64,000 nucleotides of DNA. Origin: Pontixanthobacter rizhaonensis (GTDB lineage Bacteria; Pseudomonadota; Alphaproteobacteria; Sphingomonadales; Sphingomonadaceae). Location: the NCBI RefSeq assembly GCF_012972675.1, contig NZ_JABCRE010000002.1, positions 175,001 to 239,000 of the forward strand. The letters run 5' to 3'. Under the pieces are notes generated by a model that was not told the origin of the DNA, did no database searches, and was given only the letters and a program-made list of their open reading frames with translations. Within the stretch, counting starts at the first letter, position 1. Every line of letters begins with the position of its first letter. The translations under genes and the position numbers were made by a program. Positions 1-9,153 of this stretch are shown piece by piece.

Positions 1-1575
<1,575 letters not shown>

Positions 1576-1589
1576 TTGATGAATCCCAC

Positions 1590-1625
1590 CATCAACGACA
1601 GGCCTGAATTGGCTTGCTGTTGATG
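1590..1625 (+). other. Spacer hairpin between 23S and 5S
   Basis: The arms CATCAAC (1590-1596) and GTTGATG (1619-1625) are perfectly complementary. Partly complementary inner sequence (CAGGCC / GGCTTG) makes a stem-loop in the 23S-5S spacer. Such spacer stems are usual targets of rRNA processing. That role is inferred here. The rest of the spacer (to 1703) shows nothing else. Confidence 0.4.
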
Positions 1626-1703
1626 TCGGAAGACATCCAGCCAGATCGAACGCCTAATACAAACGTATCGCATCGATTAAACCCGTACATCCACTGGCTT
1701 TAT

Positions 1704-1820
1704 TGCTTGGTGGCCATAGCGTCTGTGCCCCACCCGATCCCATCTCGAACTCGGCCGTGAAACCAGACAGCGCCGATGGTACTAACGCTTAAGCGTTGGA
1801 AGAGTAGGTCGTCGCCAGGC
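1704..1820 (+). rRNA. 5S ribosomal RNA
   Basis: A 5S rRNA of about 117 nt starts at TGCTTGGTGGCCATAGCG and contains the conserved CCCACCCGATCCCATC and GAACTCGG blocks. It ends with GTCGCCAGGCA, which pairs with the 5' end. It lies about 130 nt after 23S in the same direction, as expected for an rRNA operon. The ends are uncertain by a few bases. Confidence 0.95.
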
Positions 1821-1864
1821 ATTATAGCTGGTGGATATACGCGGTAAAAACCCATTCATAAGTC

Positions 1865-1895
1865 AAAGGGCTGACCCATCAAGGGCAGCCCTTTT
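1865..1895 (+). terminator. Stem-loop between 5S and tRNA-fMet, possible terminator
   Basis: AAAGGGCTG (1865-1873) pairs perfectly with CAGCCCTTT (1886-1894) around a 12-nt loop, and only one further T follows before GG. The U tract is short, so this may be a weak intrinsic terminator, a partial attenuator before the tRNA, or a processing signal. Confidence 0.5.
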
Positions 1896-1935
1896 GGCGT
1901 CTCTGGAGTATACTCCTTTGATGCCATATCGGTGA

Positions 1936-2012
<77 letters not shown>

Positions 2013-2051
2013 CCATTATTACGGCACCTCATTGAAAACCCATGATTATTC

Positions 2052-2079
2052 AGCCTCACTGTTGCCAGTGGGGCTTTTT
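2052..2079 (+). terminator. Intrinsic terminator of the rRNA-tRNA operon
   Basis: AGCCTCACTG (2052-2061) pairs with CAGTGGGGCT (2066-2075), with one G-U wobble, around a TTGC loop. The run of T continues to 2079. This is a strong rho-independent terminator 40 nt after the tRNA. It also lies just beyond the stop of the convergent regulator gene. Confidence 0.85.
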
Positions 2080-2113
2080 GTGTTGGCTATTGGAATACTG
2101 TCGAAGGCCGAGC

Positions 2114-3502
2114 TTAGTTCCACTTTTCCATTTTTCGATACAGTGTGGAGGGGCTGAGATCGAGGGAGCGCGCAGCCTTGGTGACATTGCCGCCCATCTT
2201 GTCGATGCGCTGCGTGATTACGGCCTGTTCGATAGCCATCATGGTCATGTGACCAAACATGTCCGTGGCCGGCTCGCCGGGTGTTTGGTGCGACGCTATA
2301 TCTGCGGTGTCATCCGCGGGGCTGGCTTGCGAAGCCGTGGGCCCGGCACCAATGGTAATTTCTAATTCGGGGCCGGAACCCATGACGATTGCCCGTCTGA
2401 TGGTGTTCTGCAGCTCGCGGACATTCCCTGGCCAAGCATGGGTTGAAATGGTCCGCCTGCTTTCGTCGCTGACGCGTTCAAATTCTTTGCCTTCTTCGCC
2501 TGAGAACTTCTCGACGAAGAAATCGGCAATCTGCTGCACATCATCCCCGCGCTCACGCAATGGCGGAAGCTCTAGTGGGATCACATTCAACCGGTAGTAA
2601 AGATCTTCCCGAAACCGGCCTTCCGCGACTTCTAGTGCGGGGTTGCGGTTGGTGGCGCAAACAACGCGGACATTAACCGGCTCGGGCCGGCTAGCGCCCA
2701 CGCGCTGGATCATGCCGGTCTGAAGAAAGCGCAGGAGTTTGACCTGAAGCTTCAATTCCATTTCGCACACTTCATCGAGAAACAGTGTGCCGCCATCGGC
2801 TTCCTTCGCGGCGCCGATGCGGTTTTCTAGCGCGCCAGTAAAGGCCCCTTTGACGTGGCCGAATATCTCTGATTCCAGCAAGTTCTCCGGTATGGCGCCG
2901 CAATTGAGTGCTACAAACGGCCCTGAGGCGCGGCGCCCGCTTTTATGGATCGCATCCGCTGCCACTTCTTTGCCGGTTCCGCTTTCGCCGGTGATGAACA
3001 CGGTCGCGTTGGAATCAGCGATGTTCTCGATCGAACGATACACTGCCTGCATCAAGGTGGATTCGCCAACGAAGCCCTGAAAGCGGTCCTTCTTTCTGAT
3101 GGAACGGACTGCTTTGATTTCGCGATTGAGTAATCCCCGCTCTGCTGCATTGCGTACGGTGGTGAGCAAACGCTCTGAATTGACGGGCTTTACCAGAAAA
3201 TCATACGCACCGAGCCGCATTGCATCGATCGCCCGGGTGAGCGAGCCATCGGCAGTGATGACGATTACACTCGTCTCGCCCAGATCATCCGAATATGTTT
3301 TCAGCAGATCCAGCCCGTTTGCATCGGGAAGCTGCAGATCCAGCAAGACGACTTCAAAGGATTGGTTGCCTGTAAAAAAGCTCGCGGCTTCCGCGCCGGT
3401 GCCGCATACTTCGACGTGGTGACCGGCCTCGGTCAGCTGTGCCGCATAGCTCATCGCGAGTGACGCGCTGTCTTCTACGATCAGGATACGGCAGATGGTC
3501 AT
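2114..3502 (-). CDS. NtrC-family sigma-54-dependent response regulator
   Basis: This 462-residue protein has the three classic NtrC parts. A receiver domain spans about 5-120, with phospho-acceptor D55 in LLDLQLPD and a conserved K105. An AAA+ sigma-54 interaction domain spans about 143-370, with Walker A GESGTGKE (172-179), the sigma-54 loop GAFTGA (219-224) and Walker B LFLDE (240-244). A Fis-type helix-turn-helix occupies the last 40 residues (NVTKAARSLDLSPSTLYRK). It should activate sigma-54 promoters by ATP hydrolysis when phosphorylated. The gene follows the H-NOX gene by 2 nt, so the two are co-transcribed. It lies divergent to the EPS export genes, which carry a sigma-54-like promoter, so EPS control is the likely job (inference). 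No cognate kinase is adjacent; candidates are at 14134-19354. LuxO or PrsR are similar family members. Confidence 0.93.
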   Translation of the reverse strand: MTICRILIVEDSASLAMSYAAQLTEAGHHVEVCGTGAEAASFFTGNQSFEVVLLDLQLPDANGLDLLKTYSDDLGETSVIVITADGSLTRAIDAMRLGAYDFLVKPVNSERLLTTVRNAAERGLLNREIKAVRSIRKKDRFQGFVGESTLMQAVYRSIENIADSNATVFITGESGTGKEVAADAIHKSGRRASGPFVALNCGAIPENLLESEIFGHVKGAFTGALENRIGAAKEADGGTLFLDEVCEMELKLQVKLLRFLQTGMIQRVGASRPEPVNVRVVCATNRNPALEVAEGRFREDLYYRLNVIPLELPPLRERGDDVQQIADFFVEKFSGEEGKEFERVSDESRRTISTHAWPGNVRELQNTIRRAIVMGSGPELEITIGAGPTASQASPADDTADIASHQTPGEPATDMFGHMTMMAIEQAVITQRIDKMGGNVTKAARSLDLSPSTLYRKMEKWN

Positions 3503-3504
3503 GG

Positions 3505-4047
3505 TTAGACACGCTCTCTTTCGGTAATCACAAAGCGGGCAGATGTGGGATCAGCATCCGCTTGCCATTTTACGGTTCGATCGTCGCCGTAATGGGCCAT
3601 GCATCCCCGTACCAAGCCGAAAGCAATGTGTGCCATTGGCCGGTGTGACGAATATTCAATCACCATTTCACCGTCTGTTTGGACAGTCGACACCTTAGGA
3701 GGCTTCGCATCGGGATACAGAACCACGACCTCTTGGTGGATATGCGAACCAACATGGTCGAGCATCGATTCCGCAGTCTCGTATCGTGCGATGATGTCGG
3801 GATACAAAATGGTGAAACGGTGAAACAGCCATTCGCCATATTCTATTGAAAGATCGCTGGCAGGGATGCCGCTCTTCTCGCTGGCGATTTGGACAAGCCT
3901 CAGGGCGTGCGCTGCGGGATAGGTGCCGATTTTGGTGAAGGCACCGTGATTTGGCAATGCTGCGGCGTCCAGCACGTCTTCGGCAAATTCAGCTCCGGCC
4001 TTATGTTCTACAAAGCCTAGCAGTTCGGTAAAAATCACACCCTTCAT
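3505..4047 (-). CDS. H-NOX (haem-NO-binding) sensor protein
   Basis: This 180-residue protein matches the haem-nitric oxide/oxygen binding (HNOB) family in length and motifs. With this start, the expected proximal haem ligand falls at H102 (SHIHQEV), followed by YPDAKPP. The Y-x-S-x-R haem-propionate clamp is Y132-S134-R136, closely matching the numbering of known H-NOX proteins. Family members bind NO through ferrous haem and regulate a partner kinase or cyclase. A longer reading frame continues upstream to 4194. The ATG at 4047 is preferred because GGAG lies just ahead of it and the family begins with MKGxxF. It is the first gene of a two-gene operon with the NtrC-type regulator. Partner proteins are not adjacent; the hybrid kinases at 14134-19354 are candidates (inference). 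Confidence 0.88.
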   Translation of the reverse strand: MKGVIFTELLGFVEHKAGAEFAEDVLDAAALPNHGAFTKIGTYPAAHALRLVQIASEKSGIPASDLSIEYGEWLFHRFTILYPDIIARYETAESMLDHVGSHIHQEVVVLYPDAKPPKVSTVQTDGEMVIEYSSHRPMAHIAFGLVRGCMAHYGDDRTVKWQADADPTSARFVITERERV

Positions 4048-4060
4048 GGGATCTCCTTGC

Positions 4061-4089
4061 GTTCTTGTAATGCAAAAATATGCAAGAAC
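4061..4089. promoter_or_regulatory. Inverted repeat ahead of the H-NOX gene
   Basis: GTTCTTG (4061-4067) and CAAGAAC (4083-4089) form a perfect 7-bp inverted repeat with a 15-nt AT-rich centre. It lies 14-42 nt upstream of the H-NOX ATG, where a repressor or activator dimer could act on that operon. No known operator consensus is claimed. Confidence 0.45.
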
Positions 4090-4147
4090 TATGCCGAACA
4101 ATAGGTCGCGGAATTGCGCCGTTTTGCGTGGTTGAGGTCTAGCATTA

Positions 4148-4210
4148 TGCGAAAATAGTTGCAAATCGCGAAATATTGCTGATGCAAAATGCAAAAGTGG
4201 TTTCGCGAAT
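4148..4210. promoter_or_regulatory. Cluster of GCGAAA-core motifs, possible enhancer sites
   Basis: Three related sites lie in the 256-nt region between the H-NOX and EPS export genes: TGCGAAAA (4148-4155), CGCGAAAT (4167-4174) and, inverted, ATTCGCGAAA (4210 back to 4201). The same core recurs three to four times at 12442-12563, before the other EPS operons. They sit 40-100 bp ahead of the sigma-54-like promoter at 4249, a normal place for NtrC-type activator sites. Binding by the regulator at 2114-3502 is inference. Confidence 0.5.
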
Positions 4211-4248
4211 TGCTAGGCTTAGGTGTTATACCGAGGGTGAGGGCAAAC

Positions 4249-4264
4249 TGGCACGGTACTTGAA
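4249..4264 (+). promoter_or_regulatory. Sigma-54-like (-24/-12) promoter for EPS export genes
   Basis: TGGCACG-GTAC-TTGAA matches the sigma-54 consensus TGGCACG-N4-TTGCW at every fixed position except one (A for C in the -12 element). The predicted start lies near 4275, about 30 nt before the ATG at 4304. Confidence 0.65.
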
Positions 4265-4303
4265 AAGGTTATCCCAACTGTAGTTTCGCAGATTGGAAGA
4301 TTG

Positions 4304-5539
4304 ATGTTTAAAGCTGTCCTCAACGCCGCCGTCGCTTCGCTTGCCTTGGCAGGCTGTGTCGCTGGCCCGGCACCGCAGAACTTTCACAGCAGCGCTTGGG
4401 CGCCTGGCCAAAGCGCGCCGCAAACAGAACAGCCCGATGGCCGTTGGTACGGTGAACAGGCATCTGGTGCAGGTACCGCTACGTGCAGTGCATCACCTAT
4501 CCGGCTTCCTGCGACCTTGAGCAGAGTTGATCCGGCAGCGTTGGCTGCCACTGCGCTAGTGCTGTCACCCGGCGACCGGCTGCAAGTCGATGTTGCTGGC
4601 GATGATGATATGCTGACCGGGGTGTACGCCATTCAAAATGACGGCACGTTGGCGCTTCGCAATTTTAAGTCTGTCCACGTCGCTGGCCTGACCGAGCAAC
4701 AGCTTACAGCCACCCTGCGCCGTGAATTGGTGAGTGCCGGTTTGATCCGCCCCCTTGCTTCGTCTGTCAGTGTGCGAACCATCGAAGCCAGCGGCGTATC
4801 AGTGGCCATTTCAGGTGCTGTGTTCGCGCCTGGAAGTGTCCGGCCTGGCGAGCGGAGCCCTGAAGGTAGAATTGGCCTGAAAGAAGGCCCGGCAACGGGT
4901 GATGCCAATGCGGGACGCACTTTATCAGCCGCCATACGGGCTGCAGCGGGCGTTCGCCCTGATGCAGATATCGGGCAGGTTTATCTGATCCGGGGCAATG
5001 AATATGCCGTGTTCGATCTTAACGGTTGGGCCGAGGGCTGGCCGGCAATGGACCCTACGCTGTCCGCCGGTGATCGGATCATTGTGCCGGAAACTGATTG
5101 CTTCAATGACAAGCTCGTTCGGCCGACTGCGATTACTCAACCGGGTATCCGTGTATTTATGTCTAACTTGACTCGCGGCGCGAATAATAACGCTGGTGCC
5201 GGGGTAGGGGAAAAGACAGGGTCGCTGCCATACGGCACACGCCTGCTGCAAGGACTTGTCGCGATGAACTGCGTTGGCGGCAGCTATATGCAGTCTGATC
5301 GCCGGGCAATCCTGATTTCGCGCAACCCGCGCAATGGCCAAAGCATCGTGATCGAGCGTGATATCGAGAAATTGGTCCGTGCCATCGACCGCGATGAAGC
5401 TGATCCCTACCTTATGCCCGGCGATGCTCTGGCTTGCTATGACAGCCGCTGGACGAATTTCCGCGAGGCGCTCAGCCTGGCATCCGATGTTGCCAATTCG
5501 GCAACGCCTGCAATCATTCTTGGTAATGCGGCAAACTGA
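4304..5539 (+). CDS. Polysaccharide export outer-membrane lipoprotein (Wza/BexD family)
   Basis: This 411-residue protein starts with a lipoprotein signal peptide ending in the lipobox LAGC (cysteine near residue 18). A polysaccharide export domain follows at about 80-150 (LSPGDRLQVDVAG...DMLTGVYAIQNDGTLALRN), then soluble-ligand-binding beta-grasp segments at about 155-270 and near 375. Family members form the outer-membrane exit pore for capsule or EPS. The ATG at 4304 is chosen over the TTG at 4301 because GGAAG at 4295 leaves almost no spacing to the TTG. The stop overlaps the next start by 1 nt (TGATG), so the genes are translationally coupled. A sigma-54-like promoter lies 40 nt upstream. 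The cysteine-containing C-terminal half is less typical of the family. Confidence 0.88.
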   Translation: MFKAVLNAAVASLALAGCVAGPAPQNFHSSAWAPGQSAPQTEQPDGRWYGEQASGAGTATCSASPIRLPATLSRVDPAALAATALVLSPGDRLQVDVAGDDDMLTGVYAIQNDGTLALRNFKSVHVAGLTEQQLTATLRRELVSAGLIRPLASSVSVRTIEASGVSVAISGAVFAPGSVRPGERSPEGRIGLKEGPATGDANAGRTLSAAIRAAAGVRPDADIGQVYLIRGNEYAVFDLNGWAEGWPAMDPTLSAGDRIIVPETDCFNDKLVRPTAITQPGIRVFMSNLTRGANNNAGAGVGEKTGSLPYGTRLLQGLVAMNCVGGSYMQSDRRAILISRNPRNGQSIVIERDIEKLVRAIDRDEADPYLMPGDALACYDSRWTNFREALSLASDVANSATPAIILGNAAN

Positions 5540-6948
5540 TGGAACAGGAAAACACCCAGCCGCGCCGGATCGTAAAATTCTGGATGCTTGTGCGTGACGG
5601 TTTGCCGTCTGTTGGCCGCTACCGCCGGTACATTATCGCGGTGCTGCCTCCGCTGGCGGCAATTTGGCTGCTGACGATCGCATATGTTGCCCTGGCGCCA
5701 ACGCGGTATGAAAGCGAAATGACGCTGATTTTGCCTGGTAGCGGCGTCGGTGGATCGTTGAACCTTGAATCTATCGGACAGGCTAGCGGCACTGCGGCTT
5801 CCGCATTCTCAAGTACGACCCTTAGCCCTACCGAGAATTACAAACGGCTGCTTATGTCCGACCGTGTCGTCAGTGCGGCGGCGGAACTTGCAGGCGAGGA
5901 GGCTGGCGCGTTTCCGCAGCCGAGCATTAAACTGGTCGATCAAACCAACCTTATCGCGGTTGATGTGACCGGCAGCAGCCCCGAGCAGGCACAGCAGCGC
6001 AATGCTGCGCTGCGCGAAGTGTTTTTGGCTGCGCTAGATGATTTGCGGAACGATGAAGCGGTGCACCGCGAAGAAGCAGACCAGGCCCGCATCGCAGCAC
6101 TTGCTGAAAAGGTGGAAGAAGCGCAACGTAAAGTCCTGGAGTTTCAGGGCCGGTCCGGCCTTGTCTCGCTAGACCAGTTTAACAACCGGATTGCGGCAAT
6201 GGATGATTTGAAAGCGCGGGAAAGAGAGGCGCGAACCGCCCGTAGCCAGAACGCCGCCGTCGCCGGCAGGCTTGCGTCAACGCTCCGTGTTTCAACCGGC
6301 ACTGCCAATCGCGCGCTGCGATTGTCTTCCGACCAGGCGTTCCAACAATTGTTGGGCCGGTATTCTGAGGTTCTGACCAAAGAAACCGAGCAGGGCGGAA
6401 CACTGGGCCCGGCCCATGCCAAAATGGAAGCTTTGAGATCGGAACGTGAGGAGCTGGAAGCTGCGTTATCCAAACGGGGCGCGACTGTTACCGGCCTGCG
6501 CTCTGCTACTGTGATGAAGTTCGCCGAACTCTCTGTCTCGGACACGCGCGCATCCTTGTTTGAAGGTCTTTTGCTGAGCGATAGTTCAAGCGCAGGCTCC
6601 AATGCGGCACTTGCGGAAATTCGCCGTCAAATCGGTCAACAATCGGCCAAGACGGGTGAGTTGGTAGAGCAGGCGTCAGAGCTTGCCGGTCTAACCAGAG
6701 AATTGCGGGTTGCAGAAGCGGTGTTCAGTTCAGCACTTGCGCGTGTAGACACCAATAAGTCAGATCCTTTCGCGTCTTATCCGCTTGTTCAGACTTTAGA
6801 GGCACCATCCTTACCGCGCACAAAAGCGTCACCTAAGCCTGTTTTCGCAATCGCCGGTGCATTTGCGGCGTCCATTCTCCTTCTAATCGGGTTCATGTTG
6901 CTATGGCTGCGTCAGCCAATCATCCGCAAAATCTTGCCGAACGTCTGA
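5539..6948 (+). CDS. Wzz/GumC-type EPS chain-length determinant
   Basis: This 469-residue inner-membrane protein has one transmembrane helix near 31-51 and a second near 437-458. A long periplasmic region between them is rich in coiled coil (about 175-260 and 285-320). This is the layout of polysaccharide co-polymerases, which set chain length and connect the polymerase to the export pore. The PTRYES motif after the first helix and the proline-rich LEAPSLPRTKASPKP before the second are typical. There is no C-terminal tyrosine-kinase domain with Walker motifs, so control by autophosphorylation is not built in. The gene overlaps the export lipoprotein by 1 nt and the polymerase by 46 nt. Confidence 0.87.
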   Translation: MEQENTQPRRIVKFWMLVRDGLPSVGRYRRYIIAVLPPLAAIWLLTIAYVALAPTRYESEMTLILPGSGVGGSLNLESIGQASGTAASAFSSTTLSPTENYKRLLMSDRVVSAAAELAGEEAGAFPQPSIKLVDQTNLIAVDVTGSSPEQAQQRNAALREVFLAALDDLRNDEAVHREEADQARIAALAEKVEEAQRKVLEFQGRSGLVSLDQFNNRIAAMDDLKAREREARTARSQNAAVAGRLASTLRVSTGTANRALRLSSDQAFQQLLGRYSEVLTKETEQGGTLGPAHAKMEALRSEREELEAALSKRGATVTGLRSATVMKFAELSVSDTRASLFEGLLLSDSSSAGSNAALAEIRRQIGQQSAKTGELVEQASELAGLTRELRVAEAVFSSALARVDTNKSDPFASYPLVQTLEAPSLPRTKASPKPVFAIAGAFAASILLLIGFMLLWLRQPIIRKILPNV

Positions 6949-8210
6949 TATCTCTCACGATACAGTCAACATGGCTGCTGTGGTTGATTGGCGGGCTGTA
7001 CATTGTCGGCCCGGTGCTGGGATGGGTTTTGGCAATGCTTGCGGTGCAGGAGCTGTATGTCGCGCCGGGCAAGGCGGAAGCAGAGCGACCGCCCAAGCCG
7101 GGATGGGTAATCCGACTGTGGTTGTGGGGCATGCTGGCAATGTTGGTCGTGCTATGGATCGGCCACAGCAATTTTGAACTGGGCGCAGCCAAAACGATCA
7201 AGTCTTCGATCGGTTGGGCAAAGGGGTGGGCATTGCTCGCCCTTTTCCCGTTTGCGGCGTCTGTCCTCTCGATCAGGCCAGAGATTATCTACCGCGCGGT
7301 TTGCAAGCTGGGCATGCAGACGTTGATTGTTCTTCCTGTATTCGTGCTGGCTCCATTTATCGGGCTTCCAGACACCTTATGGGTTTCACCATTGCAAATA
7401 GTAGGGGGGTCAGGGCCGGAGTATTTTGCGGCTATCCTCTACACTATTGAGCCAGGCGCAGGGACACCGCGGTGGCAGTTCTTCGCCCCGTGGTCGCCGG
7501 CGGCCGGGATGATTGCGGTCGTGTTTGTGCTTTTATCAGCGCAGGAGAAAGAGATCGGCTGGAAAAGCGTCGGGATAATCGCAGGTTTGGCGCTGGCGAT
7601 ATTGTCGCAGTCGAGGCTCGCGCTGGTCGCTTTGATAGTGGTGTTCCCGGTTCTTTTCGCGCTGGGGCGGACGCGCAGCCCCGTGGTCTGGATGATTGCG
7701 GCACCGGTTGTTTTGCTGGCGGGCTTTTTCGGGCCAACGCTGATCGAATTTGCAGATCAGCTGATGAGCGACTTCCGCGGTGCAAGAGCGGACTCTAGCC
7801 GTGTGCGCGAAGCGTTGGGCCGTATCGCTGTCGAACGCTGGAGCAATGAAGCGCCGTGGTTTGGTCATGGGGTGGTCGAAAACGGGCCGCACATGGTCGA
7901 ATATATGCCAATCGGCAGCCATCATAGCTGGTATGGCTTGCTATTCGTGAAGGGGTTGGCCGGCGTCATGGCATTGGCCGTACCGCTTGCGGCCAGCGCT
8001 GCGATGTTGGCGATTAAAGGAACCGCCGGCCATTTGGCGCGGACCGCGTTTGGCCTGGTGTTGGTCTTAGTGCTGTATAGCTTTGGCGAGAATCTGGAGA
8101 TATTGAGCTATTTGTATTGGCCTGCCCTGATTATCATCGGGACCGCGTTGAAAAGCGGCACGCCGGGCCAGAGCATCAGCTCTGAAGAAGCGCGATCCAC
8201 TGTCCAATAA
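6903..8210 (+). CDS. O-antigen ligase/EPS polymerase-like membrane protein (Wzy)
   Basis: This 435-residue protein is highly hydrophobic, with about ten predicted transmembrane helices. A large periplasmic loop near 275-345 contains the Wzy/WaaL-type segment with paired histidines (IGSHHSWYGLLFVKG). Family members polymerise repeat units or ligate glycans in the periplasm. With the export and chain-length genes just upstream, polymerase is the likelier role. The start (ATG 6903) lies inside the previous gene, an overlap of 46 nt; a later start would cut the first membrane helix. Its 3' end overlaps the convergent glycosyltransferase gene by 35 nt. Confidence 0.82.
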   Translation: MAASANHPQNLAERLISLTIQSTWLLWLIGGLYIVGPVLGWVLAMLAVQELYVAPGKAEAERPPKPGWVIRLWLWGMLAMLVVLWIGHSNFELGAAKTIKSSIGWAKGWALLALFPFAASVLSIRPEIIYRAVCKLGMQTLIVLPVFVLAPFIGLPDTLWVSPLQIVGGSGPEYFAAILYTIEPGAGTPRWQFFAPWSPAAGMIAVVFVLLSAQEKEIGWKSVGIIAGLALAILSQSRLALVALIVVFPVLFALGRTRSPVVWMIAAPVVLLAGFFGPTLIEFADQLMSDFRGARADSSRVREALGRIAVERWSNEAPWFGHGVVENGPHMVEYMPIGSHHSWYGLLFVKGLAGVMALAVPLAASAAMLAIKGTAGHLARTAFGLVLVLVLYSFGENLEILSYLYWPALIIIGTALKSGTPGQSISSEEARSTVQ

Positions 8211-9153
8211 TCTGCCCGCGCATACCCGACACTTCTTGCCGGGCTGCATGGCTCATTTGATCAAATGGAAGCGTTTGGAAGCGCTCTATCGCACGCATAA
8301 TATCGTCTGCGCTGTCGCATTTGGCGGCAAGACCAGCATTGCCGACTTGTTCTGGCAGCCCGTCTATATCCCCCACAATTATCGGTCTGGCAGCCAGCCG
8401 CGCTTCGGTGGCGACCAAGCCGAAGGCTTCCCATTTTGAAGGAACAATGACCGCGTCTGCGGACTTTAGAAACCCGCCGATATCGCTGATCGGACCGTAA
8501 GTGGTAATGTTGCTCGCCGCCTGCGCAGCGCGGTGCAAGTCCGCCTCGTCAGGACCGCTTCCGGCCAGCTGTAATTCAACTGAAGGCCCGATCTTGGCGA
8601 CGGCATCAATCAGCGCTGCGAAGTTTTTAACCTCGGAAAATCTGCCATAAGCAGCCAAACGCAGTGGCCTGCCGCTGCGCCTTTCGGGGGCGGGGATTGC
8701 AAGCAGCTCTTGCCGCCCGCTCCACGGATGGATTGTACGGCAGCGGCCCGGTTCCAATCCGACCGCGCCGGTCAGCCACTTTCTCTGCCCGTCCGAAACG
8801 CAGACAATTTCGTCAAAGTGCCGGAGCGCGAGGCGCAGCAACATTCTGAAGCGGTTGGTGTTTGGTACGTTATGGTGTTCAAACGACCGAGTGTAACTGT
8901 GTTCGATGTGAATTAAGCGCGCCTTCGGGTTCCGTAAACGAAGCGTCCAGAAGAACCCGATGCGTGCCCAGCTCGCCGGAAAATGTGTTATGATCACATC
9001 TGCATCGAGTTTCGGTGCCACATACGCATTCCGTGCAATTGGCACCGTATCCGATGATGCGCCGCGGGCCAGCTCGGGCTCGTCAAACACGCCCAACGCA
9101 CGGACCACGCCGCCCATCCCGAAATCGTCAAGCAGATGGACTATTTTCAACAT
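8176..9153 (-). CDS. Glycosyltransferase family 4
   Basis: This 325-residue protein has the GT-B fold signature of family 4. The N-terminal half begins IVHLLDDFGMGGVVR. The C-terminal nucleotide-sugar domain begins near LRLAAYGRFSEVKN, and SKWEAFGLVATEA carries the two glutamates of the E-x7-E retaining motif. It should add one sugar to the lipid-linked EPS repeat unit at the cytoplasmic membrane face. The ATG at 9153 overlaps the TGA of the upstream GT2 gene, so it is preferred to a TTG one codon earlier. It is the last gene of a four-gene operon starting at 12391. Its final 35 nt overlap the tail of the convergent polymerase gene. Confidence 0.9.
   Translation of the reverse strand: MLKIVHLLDDFGMGGVVRALGVFDEPELARGASSDTVPIARNAYVAPKLDADVIITHFPASWARIGFFWTLRLRNPKARLIHIEHSYTRSFEHHNVPNTNRFRMLLRLALRHFDEIVCVSDGQRKWLTGAVGLEPGRCRTIHPWSGRQELLAIPAPERRSGRPLRLAAYGRFSEVKNFAALIDAVAKIGPSVELQLAGSGPDEADLHRAAQAASNITTYGPISDIGGFLKSADAVIVPSKWEAFGLVATEARLAARPIIVGDIDGLPEQVGNAGLAAKCDSADDIMRAIERFQTLPFDQMSHAARQEVSGMRGQIIGQWIALLQS

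Noticed and set aside
4048-4194. Upstream extension of the H-NOX gene to 4194
   Set aside because: The extra 49 residues resemble no H-NOX N terminus, cross the inverted repeat, and the ATG at 4047 has a good ribosome-binding site and gives canonical residue numbering.
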